From Rhodopirellula sp. P2 (GTDB lineage: Bacteria; Planctomycetota; Planctomycetia; Pirellulales; Pirellulaceae): 64,000 nt of DNA. The stretch is from positions 6,801,001 through 6,865,000 of the forward strand of contig NZ_CP118225.1 in assembly GCF_028768465.1 (NCBI RefSeq), written 5' to 3'. Both the position numbers and the translations under genes were made by a program. The notes below the pieces were generated by a model. That model did no database searches. It worked only from the letters and a program-made list of their open reading frames with translations, and had not been told where the DNA came from. Shown piece by piece: positions 41,796-51,049 of this stretch (positions are counted from its first letter, which is position 1; each line of letters begins with the position of its first letter).

Positions 41796-43328
41796 ATGAT
41801 GCAACGGATGACACACTCGATTCGACTCCGTTCCGAAAGCAAACTTCTGATCAACCGATCATTTGTGAAGTTCGGGACGATGACCTTTGCGTGGTTTGCA
41901 TTTTCCATCGGTGTGCCAGCCTTTGCGATGGCAGCGGACACGGACAAAGTGTTCCGCGCCGGTGCGGTCGCGATCGACATCACGCCGGAAACATTCCCTG
42001 TCAGCTCCTCAGGCAGCATGACCCACCGCGTGGCCAAGCAAGCACACGACCCGCTGCACGCGCGATGCTTGGTGCTGAACGATGGTCAGACAAGCATCGC
42101 GTTGGTCACCTGCGACAGCTGCATGATTCCGCGTGAGATCTACGACTCCGCCAAACAGATGGCATCCGAAGCCACCGGCATCGCAACCGATCACATGCTC
42201 TGTTCCGCAACCCACACGCACACGGCGGTCTCAGTTGCACCGACCTTTCAAAGTTTGGTCGAGGATGACTACCTCCCGTTTCTCGCCAAACGAATCGCCG
42301 CAGGAATCACCCAAGCCCATTCGCAATTGGAACCGGCACGAATCGGCTGGGCGATCGGAAACAATCCCAGCCAAGTCTTCAATCGCCGTTGGTTTCTACG
42401 TCCAGGCGTCGAAATCAATGACCCGTTCGATTTGGGGACGGACCGTGTGCGTGTGAACCCGAGTGCGAACAGTCCCACACTGTTGCAACCAGCAGGTCCA
42501 GTCGACCCTGAAATCCCTGTGCTCGCTGTCCAAGCCCTCGACGGCCGGCCAATTGGAATGTGGGCGAATTACTCGCTGCACTATGTCGGCGGTGTTCCTC
42601 CCGAATCACTATCCGCTGATTACTTCGGTGAGTTCGCACGCCAGTTCACGAAGATGATTGACGCAACTGAAAGTGAACCGCCCTTCGTTGCTGCGATGAC
42701 CAACGGAACCAGTGGCAACATCAACAACATCAACTTTTTCGAAGGTCGAGACCACCAACCGCCATTCGAACAAATCCGCTTGGTCGCCAACGATGTGGCC
42801 GCTTCCGCACTGGTCGCCTACCAGCGAATCCAATTCGAAGATTGGGTGCCGCTAACGATGCGAGAAACCGAGATCGAAGTGGGCGTTCGACGTCCCAATG
42901 CCGATGAGATTGACCGAGCCAAGCAACTGCTCGCCGATGCCGGTCCTGGCCCCAAAAATGACCGAAAATTGATCTACGCCGGCGAAACACTGGATCTGGC
43001 TGAGTACCCGCCGACCATGAAGATGAAACTGCAAGCGATTCGAATCGGCGGGCTCGCCATCGTCAGCAGCCCCTGCGAAACGTTCGTGGAAACCGGACTG
43101 ACAATCAAACGTTCCAGCCCCTTCCAACCCACGTTCACAATCGAACTCGCCAACGGCTACAACGGTTACCTGCCCACACCCGAGCAGCACGCCTTGGGCG
43201 GATACGAAACTTGGCGAGCGAAGTCGAGTTACCTCGCGGTCGATGCCGAACCCCAAATCCGGGAAACGTTGCTGAATCTGCTCGACGATTTGAACGATTC
43301 ACAACCAGAATCGACTGTCGCTCGATGA
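41796..43328 (+). CDS. Secreted neutral/alkaline ceramidase-like protein
   Basis: The 510-residue product has a long leader with a hydrophobic signal (FAWFAFSIGVPAFAMA, cleavage near residue 47). An alternative ATG at 41880 would place the signal at the very N-terminus. The body matches the N-terminal domain of neutral/alkaline non-lysosomal ceramidases: FRAGAVAIDITPE, HDPLHARCLVLNDG, LVTCDSC, MLCSATHTHTAVSVAP with metal-ligand His residues, FAAMTNGTSGNINNINF-like segment and PSPCETFVETG region. Planctomycete members usually lack the C-terminal immunoglobulin-like domain and may act on other amides or esters, so the substrate is open. Its stop overlaps a small downstream frame by four bases. 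Confidence 0.85.
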   Translation: MMQRMTHSIRLRSESKLLINRSFVKFGTMTFAWFAFSIGVPAFAMAADTDKVFRAGAVAIDITPETFPVSSSGSMTHRVAKQAHDPLHARCLVLNDGQTSIALVTCDSCMIPREIYDSAKQMASEATGIATDHMLCSATHTHTAVSVAPTFQSLVEDDYLPFLAKRIAAGITQAHSQLEPARIGWAIGNNPSQVFNRRWFLRPGVEINDPFDLGTDRVRVNPSANSPTLLQPAGPVDPEIPVLAVQALDGRPIGMWANYSLHYVGGVPPESLSADYFGEFARQFTKMIDATESEPPFVAAMTNGTSGNINNINFFEGRDHQPPFEQIRLVANDVAASALVAYQRIQFEDWVPLTMRETEIEVGVRRPNADEIDRAKQLLADAGPGPKNDRKLIYAGETLDLAEYPPTMKMKLQAIRIGGLAIVSSPCETFVETGLTIKRSSPFQPTFTIELANGYNGYLPTPEQHALGGYETWRAKSSYLAVDAEPQIRETLLNLLDDLNDSQPESTVAR

Positions 43329-43453
43329 GCTCGAAATTCTGGTGGTCAAAGCCCCCGCTGATTTGCGTGGTGCTTGTTGCCTTGGGCTATCGCTTGGAGC
43401 GAACGCTACCCGACCAGCCCAGTGTTCAATCCAGCGAACCGCCAGCTCGCTGA
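43325..43453 (+). CDS. Possible small membrane protein
   Basis: An ATG overlapping the ceramidase-like stop (ATGA) opens a 42-codon frame starting MSSKFWWSKPPLICVVLVALGYRL, with one short hydrophobic stretch, then a polar tail. The overlap suggests translational coupling, but the frame has no recognised relatives and may be fortuitous. Confidence 0.35.
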   Translation: MSSKFWWSKPPLICVVLVALGYRLERTLPDQPSVQSSEPPAR

Positions 43454-43556
43454 TCCACACACAGCGTGCTGCGATTGTCCGCACGGACGAAGGCTGCATT
43501 GCAATCCATTGCAATTGCAGCGGTTCAGTCGATCCATCAGCCATCATGCTTTCGGC

Positions 43557-45032
43557 TCAGGACGCATCCCCCACCAACTCTTTGATCTTGGCGTGCAGTG
43601 CGTCCGCATTGGCTTGCCCACTGCCAACCTTGATCATCTGCACCTTGCCTTCGCGATCAACCAGCACCGCATGCGGGATACCCGTCACGCCGAAGTTGGA
43701 TTGCATCTCGGTTTCCTTGGGGGTGACGATGGTGGGGTGTTCCATGTCCTTGGATTGCAAGAATTTCGCGATTGCCTCGCGTTCCTCTTCCGGCGTTGGA
43801 TCCTCGGATCCGTTCACCGCCTTGCCGCTTTCTTCATCCCACGTGTAGCCGTAATACCGGGTGATCCCAACGACTTCAAAACCTTGATCGCCGAACTCTT
43901 CGCGGAATTCTCGCAAGTGAGGGAAGGTCGCGATGCAAGGACCACACCAGATCGCCCAAAAGTCATACAGGACAACTTTGCCATCCAAGTCCTCCACTTC
44001 GATTCCATCAGCGTTGGCCCATCCGTCAATGTCCAGTGGCGGAGCAGGTTGGCCAATCATTTCCAGTTGCTTTCGGGTCGACTCGATCCGACTTTCCAAC
44101 GACTTGATTCGGCGTAGTGTCAACTCGACGCTGCGGTTTTCTTCGTAGGGCGTCAACTTCGCAACCGCAGCTTCCATGCGTTCGATCGCCTCATCGGGAC
44201 TGACCCGAGCGAGTCCGCTGATCACCGAGTATTCGTTGCTCGCGTACTGCCCCATCAAAACGGAGGATTCTGGATAGGCGTCCAAGGCTTCTGCGAAAGC
44301 AGATGCGACACGCTCCTGCCCATCCTCATCCTCGAACAAACGAGCTTGGGTGGTCAGCAGATTGATCAACTCAACCGAGATCTTCTCCGATCGATCCTCG
44401 GTCGCGTTGATTTCTTCCAACTTCGCAACCTGTTTTGCCAGCATCTTCCGGGCGGCTTCTTCATCCTCCCGCGCTAACATGGAGACACGAACTTGGATCA
44501 GGCGAGAGAGAGGCGTTTGGATTTCGATCGGATGCTCTGCCTCCAACGCCTGCACCTTTGCAATGGCTTTGTCGGACCACTGAGCAACCAATTCGGGTTG
44601 TGCGGCAGGCAGACCATAGACATTGACTTGCCGGATCAAATTGGAAAGCTGCATCGCGGAGGAAGGCGAATCCGTCCGCTCCAGTTCGAATTCAACCGCG
44701 GCCCCAAACTGCGCCATCGCCTTGTCGTATTGGCGTGCCCGAACAAAGCCCGTCGCAATCGTTTGATGCAATGGTTTCAGATTCTCCGCGACAGCATCCG
44801 ATTCCATCGCGGTCTCCAGAACCTTGGCCGCCTCTGCCGGCTTCCCCTCCTTCACCAACTGAAGGATTTGCTCAGGCACCGAGAGGACCTCGGGCTCCAG
44901 TTCGGCAACATCTTTGGAGATTTTGTCGGGAGCGTCGGTCGAGTCTTGCCCGGACGACATTGTCGGGAAGACAAACCCGAGGCTCAACGGTGCAGTCAAC
45001 AAGCCGATGGCCAGGAACTTTCGCAAACGCAT
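43557..45032 (-). CDS. Exported thioredoxin-like (TlpA/AhpC-TSA) protein with helical N-terminal region
   Basis: The 491-residue product has a Sec signal (FLAIGLLTAPLSLGFVFPTMSSGQ), a long all-helical region (about 35-330: LKPLHQTIATGFVRARQYDKAMAQFGAAVEFEL...) resembling TPR repeats, and a thioredoxin-fold C-terminal domain. That domain contains GKVVLYDFWAIWCGPCIATFPHLREFREEF, with the redox pair C-G-P-C, then VVGITRYYG, TPKETEMQSNFGVTGIPHAVLVDREG, holding the cis-Pro. It should reduce or isomerise disulfides outside the cytoplasm. The AAGGA ribosome site upstream supports the ATG at 45032. No cytochrome biogenesis genes lie nearby. Confidence 0.9.
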   Translation of the reverse strand: MRLRKFLAIGLLTAPLSLGFVFPTMSSGQDSTDAPDKISKDVAELEPEVLSVPEQILQLVKEGKPAEAAKVLETAMESDAVAENLKPLHQTIATGFVRARQYDKAMAQFGAAVEFELERTDSPSSAMQLSNLIRQVNVYGLPAAQPELVAQWSDKAIAKVQALEAEHPIEIQTPLSRLIQVRVSMLAREDEEAARKMLAKQVAKLEEINATEDRSEKISVELINLLTTQARLFEDEDGQERVASAFAEALDAYPESSVLMGQYASNEYSVISGLARVSPDEAIERMEAAVAKLTPYEENRSVELTLRRIKSLESRIESTRKQLEMIGQPAPPLDIDGWANADGIEVEDLDGKVVLYDFWAIWCGPCIATFPHLREFREEFGDQGFEVVGITRYYGYTWDEESGKAVNGSEDPTPEEEREAIAKFLQSKDMEHPTIVTPKETEMQSNFGVTGIPHAVLVDREGKVQMIKVGSGQANADALHAKIKELVGDAS

Positions 45033-45043
45033 CTGATTTTTCC

Positions 45044-45187
45044 TTGAGAGATGATCGAATCAATGGTTTCCGCCTGTTGCTGATCCTAACCGGTCTCGGA
45101 TGCGGGCTGTTGAACGCAATTCGTGGCGGAAACTCAAATACCCCGAAACCCGAAGCGGATGGCAGATTCCAAACCACTAGCCAATGA
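45044..45187 (+). CDS. Possible small hydrophobic protein with TTG start
   Basis: A frame starting with TTG encodes 47 residues with one hydrophobic stretch (FRLLLILTGLGCGLLNAI) and a polar tail. It is divergent from the thioredoxin-like gene, 11 bases from its ATG. No lipobox of canonical form and no family were recognised; the call is weak. Confidence 0.2.
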   Translation: MRDDRINGFRLLLILTGLGCGLLNAIRGGNSNTPKPEADGRFQTTSQ

Positions 45188-45398
45188 CTGCGAAACTCGA
45201 TCGACAGCTCAAACTCTGGCATCCCCACTGTCGCATGTTTCGAATCGTGGAGCTGGGACTCACGTGGTCGGTCAGTGAATCACCACCGCGCCGGCTCCCC
45301 CGTGTCCTGCGAACACCTTCGTGCATCAGCGAACGATCTCACCGCCCGACGCTTGCAGACCGCGGGACGAGGCCGCAAAACTCCAAGGTCTCTCATCC
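45188..45398. other. Intergenic stretch downstream of the DUF1254/DUF1214 pair
   Basis: No gene, hairpin with T-run or promoter was recognised between the small frame ending at 45187 and the stop of the DUF1254 gene at 45399. Confidence 0.4.
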
Positions 45399-46880
45399 TC
45401 AGTTGGCTTTCGCGATCCCCGGCGGCGACCAAGAGCCTTCGCCCGGCGGCAAAATGGAGGGTGCCTCGGTTTTGGGCCAGTAGAGACGCATCACCAAGTA
45501 GGCTGTGCCGTCCGGCGCCGGGAGCCAATTGCTCTCCTTCTCAGCCCCCGGACTGTCCTTCTGAATGTACAGCGTCAGCGATCCGTCAGCATTCTTTTTC
45601 AGGTCGGGAAGCATCGGCGCGTTGATCAAGTATCGATCGATCGGATTCTTGATCAGCAACTGGCTCTTGCCATCGTACATCGTGACCGACCAGAACGAGT
45701 TGACTGGCGGGAGTTGTCCGGCGGGGAAAGTCAGCGTGTAGTTGTGTTTGCTGGTTTCGATCGCATCGCCATGGGTATCTTTGCGGGTCGCGGGGTACAT
45801 GGCTTCGGCCGGCACGTTGGCGTAGATCCCCGCCTTTGCTGTCGCCGCGAGTTTTAAAGTGTTGCCCCCAAAGAACGCTTCGTCTCCGCCCGCGAGTCCT
45901 CCGACTTGCCATCCGTTCTGGTCCTTGCCCCCGTCGGCAGCAAAGGCGTCCACCTTGTCAGAACCGGCCTTCATGCCCAACAGCACTTCTGCTTTGTGTT
46001 CCAGTGAAAGGTCTTTGAAGTCGAAGGTTTTCCCAGGTCCGATGCCGATGGTGGCAAGCTTTGCCCGGACAGACCTGTTCTCCGGCGTCTCCGGCACGAA
46101 CTGCAGTGCGGCGTCGAGATATTCGTAAAAGTTGTCTTTGATCCCCTTCGTATTGGCCGGAACGAAGTCGATCTTCTCCGCGGCCGGTGGTGCGGGTTGA
46201 CCGAGAAAGGCGGAAAGCGGCTGGGCTTTGTAGCCCGACTGCACCTTCACCACGTTCGGCATGTCGTCGGGGTTGAACAGTTGGGTGCGGAAAATGGTCA
46301 GACCAAACGGGGTGCTGGACCGGAACACCTTCTTGATCCCCGGCGGTGTCTCCCCATTCCAATCGGGGCCCACCGCTAGATAGTCGCCCGGCTCGACGCC
46401 CGTTGCGCGAGTGCCGATGTAGCCATAGACGAAAGTGTTGCCGTCCACCAACTGAACCGAATAGTAACGTTCCTTCTCGACCGCCGGCACCGAGATCACC
46501 ATCGGTTCGGCGCGCAGGTCCAACCACAAACTCGAGTAGGGCGTATCACTGTTTGCCGTGACCACCGCGGTGTCCTTGTAGGTGAACACGCGTGCTTCGT
46601 TGTGTATCTGGTTGAAGGGGGCTTTGTACTGCCCGGATTCCTTGTCCACACAAAACTCGTTCATGACCGCATAGTTCATCACCAGCGGCAGGCCGTCGAT
46701 GAAGCCCTCTTCGGCGATCGCTCTGGTTTCTTCGAAGCTCGGCATGTTGATCCCTGCTTGCCCATCGGCACTGACGGCCTCGGTGATCGGGTCAACCGGT
46801 TGATCGCAGGCAGGCAACGTCAGTGCGGTAACAAAGCCCACGATCAGGAAGAGGGCGAATCGTTGGTGAGTGGTCTTCAT
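45399..46880 (-). CDS. DUF1254/DUF1214 domain lipoprotein
   Basis: The 493-residue product has a lipoprotein signal (FALFLIVGFVTALTLPAC, lipobox L-P-A-C, Cys at about 25). The DUF1254 domain (about 45-180) contains VFTYKDTAVVTANSDTPYSSLWLDLRAEPMVISVP and YYSVQLVDGNTFVYGYIGTRATG. The DUF1214 domain (about 360-490) contains YTLTFPAGQLPPVNSFWSVTMYDGKSQLLIKNPIDRYLIN and LTLYIQKDSPGAEKESNWLPAPDG. Function is not established for this family. It lies 75 bases downstream of a paralogue of the same domain order; the two appear to be a tandem duplication and are probably co-transcribed. Confidence 0.92.
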   Translation of the reverse strand: MKTTHQRFALFLIVGFVTALTLPACDQPVDPITEAVSADGQAGINMPSFEETRAIAEEGFIDGLPLVMNYAVMNEFCVDKESGQYKAPFNQIHNEARVFTYKDTAVVTANSDTPYSSLWLDLRAEPMVISVPAVEKERYYSVQLVDGNTFVYGYIGTRATGVEPGDYLAVGPDWNGETPPGIKKVFRSSTPFGLTIFRTQLFNPDDMPNVVKVQSGYKAQPLSAFLGQPAPPAAEKIDFVPANTKGIKDNFYEYLDAALQFVPETPENRSVRAKLATIGIGPGKTFDFKDLSLEHKAEVLLGMKAGSDKVDAFAADGGKDQNGWQVGGLAGGDEAFFGGNTLKLAATAKAGIYANVPAEAMYPATRKDTHGDAIETSKHNYTLTFPAGQLPPVNSFWSVTMYDGKSQLLIKNPIDRYLINAPMLPDLKKNADGSLTLYIQKDSPGAEKESNWLPAPDGTAYLVMRLYWPKTEAPSILPPGEGSWSPPGIAKAN

Positions 46881-46954
46881 CTTGCTTTTGTCCAGTGTGC
46901 GGCTGTCAGAGGTCGGTTGGCTTGGGATTGCGGCCCACAGATTCGTTGACTCGG

Positions 46955-48382
46955 TCACTTCACCTTGTCCAACTTGGGTGCTTTCCAAGATCCATCCAAC
47001 GCCGCTTCGCTGGGCCAATACAGTCGCATGTACATCGAAAAAGGTCCATCGGGAGCGGGCAGCCAGTTCGATTCACGATCTTTGCCGGGCGATTCCTTCT
47101 GAACGTAGATCGTGACTCCGCCGTCAGCGTTCTTTTTCAACTGCGGCAACATCGGCGAGTTGATCAGGTAGCGATGGATTGGGTTGGCCACCAGCAAACT
47201 GGATGGCAGCTTGTACATGGTCAACGACCAGAATGCCTTCACAGGAGGATACTGACCAGGTTGAAACGTCAGGGTGTAGCGGTGGGCGCCGGTCAACGGA
47301 TCGCCGCTGGAATCCACTTGATAGACCGGGTACATCGCTTCCTGCTTCGAGTTGCCATAGATGCCGATCGTCGCCAACCAACGCCGCAGGTAATTGCCAT
47401 TCAAGTATTCACGAGTGCCGAAAACATCGCCTGACGTGATCACCCCATCCTGCAACTTTCGAGCGTCCTGAGCATAGGCCTTCCACGCTTGGGCTCGTCC
47501 CTGTTCGAAGGCAGCCTTCATTTCAGGTGTCAGCTTATCGGGGTCGAACGTCTTTCCGCCCTTGATTCCGATCTTGGCAAAGCGTTGACGAAGATCCACT
47601 TCCGAAGGATCGACCGGGCAATACCCCAGCACAAAGTTCAGAACATTGAAGAACTCCAACGATGTCTTTTGCTCTTCTGTCGTCAACGGTTTGATCCACG
47701 GAACCATTGGCGCGGCGGGAGCAGCAGCCTTGCCAAGAAACTTCGACAGCGGCTGAACTTTGTACTGCGACTGAATTTCCTTGACGTTTTCGATGTCGGC
47801 CGGATCGAACAACTGAGTGCGAAAGGCCGCCAGAATGAAATCGGTTTCCGAGCGGATCACATCTTCGATCCCTTCGGGCTTTTCCCCTTCCCAGCCTGGC
47901 CCTGCGACAAGAATCGATCCGGCGTCGTTGCCGGTGGTGCGACTGCCGGCGTAGGCGAAGTTGAACGTGTACGCGTCAATGAACTGAATGCTGTAGTAGC
48001 GATTCTTTTCAATTTTGGGCACGGAGATCACGATCGGCTCGGCCCTCAAATCCAAACCCGCCCAGGAATACGGTGTGTCCGAGTTCGGCGTCTGAATCGC
48101 GGTGTCGGCCGGCGTGTAAACATTGGGAATGTTGGTCAGCTGATTCCAGGGTGCCTTGAACGAAGGGCTGTTTTGATTGACGAAGTAGGCGTGCTGGATG
48201 CGATAGCTGTCCACCAACGGGTAGCCATAAATGTAGGCCTCTTTCGCAATCGCAATCACCTCCGGAAGGGGCGTTTCGGAAAGGGGCAGGTCGGCCGAGG
48301 CCACTTCCTCCGCACGTCCCTGTGGACAGAGCACCATGGCCAGGCCGAAGACAAACGAGTTGGCCAAAAACAGTGATTTCAT
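46955..48382 (-). CDS. DUF1254/DUF1214 domain secreted protein
   Basis: The 475-residue product has a Sec signal (SLFLANSFVFGLAMVLCPQGRAEE, cleavage near residue 25) and no lipobox, unlike its neighbour. The DUF1254 part includes VYTPADTAIQTPNSDTPYSWAGLDLRAEPIVISVPKIEKNRYYSIQFIDAYTFNFAYAGSRTTG; the DUF1214 part includes YTLTFQPGQYPPVKAFWSLTMYKLPSSLLVANPIHRYLIN and VTIYVQKESPGKDRESNWLPAPDG. The two paralogues can be aligned throughout by eye. The role is unknown. The DUF1592-family gene lies 133 bases upstream on the same strand. Confidence 0.92.
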   Translation of the reverse strand: MKSLFLANSFVFGLAMVLCPQGRAEEVASADLPLSETPLPEVIAIAKEAYIYGYPLVDSYRIQHAYFVNQNSPSFKAPWNQLTNIPNVYTPADTAIQTPNSDTPYSWAGLDLRAEPIVISVPKIEKNRYYSIQFIDAYTFNFAYAGSRTTGNDAGSILVAGPGWEGEKPEGIEDVIRSETDFILAAFRTQLFDPADIENVKEIQSQYKVQPLSKFLGKAAAPAAPMVPWIKPLTTEEQKTSLEFFNVLNFVLGYCPVDPSEVDLRQRFAKIGIKGGKTFDPDKLTPEMKAAFEQGRAQAWKAYAQDARKLQDGVITSGDVFGTREYLNGNYLRRWLATIGIYGNSKQEAMYPVYQVDSSGDPLTGAHRYTLTFQPGQYPPVKAFWSLTMYKLPSSLLVANPIHRYLINSPMLPQLKKNADGGVTIYVQKESPGKDRESNWLPAPDGPFSMYMRLYWPSEAALDGSWKAPKLDKVK

Positions 48383-48515
48383 TTGGACAGGCCTTCAGGC
48401 ATGGAGGGACATTGAAGTCTTGATTCCCGGACAACAGAATCGTGACGTTGGCACGGAAGACAAACGCCACCAGCCACCTCCAATTCTACATCAGACCAAG
48501 GAATCAACGGGCGCC

Positions 48516-51041
48516 TTAGCGGGATCGAAACAGTTTGCTGGTCAGAACCTCGGTCAGCATCGTTTGCAGTCCGCCGCCGTCCGCTTGGACATGTTCCCAA
48601 ATGTCATCGATCTCGTATTGGTCGGCGCGGTCCATGTGACGCCCCGTCGAGTATGCGAGCAGCTTCTCGATCAAGCTGCGAGTGAATTGCTCCTGTCGGC
48701 TTTCCAGCAGCTTCTGTTTGAAGTCAGCAAAATTGCTGAACTCTTCACCAGAAGGGAATTTGCCGGTCGCATCAATTTTTGCCGCAATGCCTTTCCCTTT
48801 GGCCTTGGGATACTTGCTTCGCCAGCGACCAATTGGGTCGAAAGTTTCCAAGGCATAGCCCAGTGGATCAATGTTGCGATGGCAAACCGCACAGGCTTTG
48901 TCTTCGCTGTGTTTTGACAAGCGTTCTCGGATCGTCGTCGACCCGCTCACATTGGCATCGATGGTCGGCACCTCGTCCGGTGGTGGAGGCGGCGGCGTTC
49001 CAAGGATATTTTCGAGCACCCAGACACCGCGAGTCACGGGCGAGGTGTCGACACCATTGGCACTGACGGTCAGCACTCCGGCCATTCCCAACACACCGCC
49101 ACGCTGGCGGTTCTCCGCCAGGCTGACACGTTGAAATCCATCGGCCAACCGCAACGTTTCTTTCTCTGGCAACCCGTAGAGCTTGGCTAGCTTCTTGTCC
49201 ACGAAGGAGTAGTCCGCATCCAACAAATCCGTCACTGGCCCGTTTTCATCCAGGAGATGCCGGAAGAACAGACGCGCCTCTTGCTTCATCGACTCGGGCA
49301 GGTTCTCGGCGTAGTAGTCTGGGACAGACTTTCGTGGCGGCGGCAGATTCCCAATGTCGCGCAAGTTCAACCAACTATCGAGAAAACCATTCACGAACTC
49401 GTTGGAGCGTTCTGATCGAAGCATTCGCTGAACTTGCTTCTTCAAAACAGCTGGTTCGGTCAGCCTGCCCGATTTGGCCTCTTCAAACAGTTCTTCGTCC
49501 GGTGGTGCGGCCCACAGTGCATAGGAGAGACGCGATGCCAAGTCGAAGGGACGCAACAGCGTTTCCTCCTCCGGTGTGATCTCACTGAGGTAGAGGAACG
49601 ATGGCGAGCACAAGATCATCTTCAGCGTGTCGAGTGCGGCCTGTCGCGGGGTCGCCTCCTCTGACAATCGCTGGGTGTACATCGCCTCGATCCGATCACG
49701 ATCGGACTGCTCCAGCGTGCGACGGTAGGCTCGTTGCCCGAACGCGAACAATTGATCCAGTGCATGATCTTCTTGAAATCCCTTGCTTCCAAAAACGGCA
49801 CGCTCTTCCTCGCTGCCGTTGGGTTCTTCCACCGGCCCTCGGACTTTGATCTCGCCGATCCGAATGTGCGGCAACTTCCCCTCGCGAAGCAGCGTGGTGC
49901 GGCTGACACCTTCTTTGGGATTCTTGAACTCGTCCTTGTAACGCCGGTTGGTTTCGATCACCGAGGCCCGTGACTCATACGGGCCATTGGGGAAAATGAA
50001 TCGAGGTGTTTGCCCGGCCTCGAGCCAGACCCGAAACGACAACCACTCCGGTTGCTCATCCGGAACAACGGCACTGGCTAGAATCGGCTCGATCGCTTGT
50101 GGGTAATGAATGTGCCCCTTGGTGGCATCCCCAGGAACCACCGCGATCTGAAAGGGTTCCGAAAGATCGATGCGGTAGATTTTTGCATCGTAATGCGTGT
50201 CGCGATGCATCGCCTGGGCATTCACTTCAATGTCGTAATACCCTGACACAGGGACACCTTCGAGGAAGTCTTCGATGTGCCCGTAGCCACCTTGTCGCGT
50301 GTCCGTGTTGGGTTGCTCGTACAGGCACAGGTACTGGAACTTGAAGACCGCTCGGTGAGCGCCCGTCAGCTCTTCGTACTGCTGAAAGTTGTCGGTGAAG
50401 TGCCATGATTCTGGCTCCATCACCGGCTTGCCGAGCCGCGTTTCCACCAATCGCGAGGCCGCCTGGAAGTACTGGTCCAGCAAAAAACCCGACGTCACCA
50501 GGGATTCGCCGATGGTGTCGAGATGGTGGCTTGTGTTTTCTTTGGGGAAGTCCGCGGTCAGCCCCAGCGTGTCAACGCGACGACCAAACAAAGTCGCCAA
50601 AGTGACTTCGTATTCGCGATTCGAAAGCCGACGCATCACGGTCCGCCCCGTGGAACCTCGGAACAACTCGCGTGCCTGGTCAACGCTTGCTCGCAACTGA
50701 TGAAGCAGTGCCAAGCGTTCCTCATCCGTTGGCTGCTCCGATTCCTCCGGCGGCATCAATTTCAGTGTCACCTGATCGATGATCTCATCCGTCGTGATCA
50801 GTTGCTGCTCCGACGAGATCGGCAGCTTGAACGACTCGAATTCACGTTCTCCCTCAGCCGAAGCGTTGTCATGACACTCCAGACAGTGCTTCCCCAGAAA
50901 GTCCGCGACGATCGATGGATTGTCGACGCCCGTCTCCGCGTCGGTTTCGACAGCGAAGGAGACCGGCGTGTATGAAACAGAAAACAGGATCCAAGTCGCG
51001 GAAAGCGAGAGGGATCGGAACGAATGGATCGGAGGCTTCAT
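48516..51041 (-). CDS. DUF1587/DUF1592/DUF1588/DUF1585 planctomycete protein with cytochrome-like motif
   Basis: The 841-residue product starts with a signal (SLSLSATWILFSVSYTPVSFA). A haem-type CLECH motif lies in FLGKHCLECHDNASAEGEREFES. The DUF1587 (RRLSNREYEVTLATLFG), DUF1595/1592 (LFAFGQRAYRRTLEQSDRDRIEAMY, LASRLSYALWAAPPDEELFE), DUF1588 (GGVLGMAGVLTVSANGVDTSPVTRGVWVLENILGTPPPPPP, ACAVCHRNIDPLGYALETFD) and DUF1585 (SRQEQFTRSLIEKLLAYSTGRHMD) modules follow in order. The family is characteristic of planctomycetes and has no proven reaction. The ATG at 51041 starts the signal; it follows the DUF1552 gene by 8 bases, its normal partner. Confidence 0.93.
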   Translation of the reverse strand: MKPPIHSFRSLSLSATWILFSVSYTPVSFAVETDAETGVDNPSIVADFLGKHCLECHDNASAEGEREFESFKLPISSEQQLITTDEIIDQVTLKLMPPEESEQPTDEERLALLHQLRASVDQARELFRGSTGRTVMRRLSNREYEVTLATLFGRRVDTLGLTADFPKENTSHHLDTIGESLVTSGFLLDQYFQAASRLVETRLGKPVMEPESWHFTDNFQQYEELTGAHRAVFKFQYLCLYEQPNTDTRQGGYGHIEDFLEGVPVSGYYDIEVNAQAMHRDTHYDAKIYRIDLSEPFQIAVVPGDATKGHIHYPQAIEPILASAVVPDEQPEWLSFRVWLEAGQTPRFIFPNGPYESRASVIETNRRYKDEFKNPKEGVSRTTLLREGKLPHIRIGEIKVRGPVEEPNGSEEERAVFGSKGFQEDHALDQLFAFGQRAYRRTLEQSDRDRIEAMYTQRLSEEATPRQAALDTLKMILCSPSFLYLSEITPEEETLLRPFDLASRLSYALWAAPPDEELFEEAKSGRLTEPAVLKKQVQRMLRSERSNEFVNGFLDSWLNLRDIGNLPPPRKSVPDYYAENLPESMKQEARLFFRHLLDENGPVTDLLDADYSFVDKKLAKLYGLPEKETLRLADGFQRVSLAENRQRGGVLGMAGVLTVSANGVDTSPVTRGVWVLENILGTPPPPPPDEVPTIDANVSGSTTIRERLSKHSEDKACAVCHRNIDPLGYALETFDPIGRWRSKYPKAKGKGIAAKIDATGKFPSGEEFSNFADFKQKLLESRQEQFTRSLIEKLLAYSTGRHMDRADQYEIDDIWEHVQADGGGLQTMLTEVLTSKLFRSR

Positions 51042-51049
51042 GATCACGC

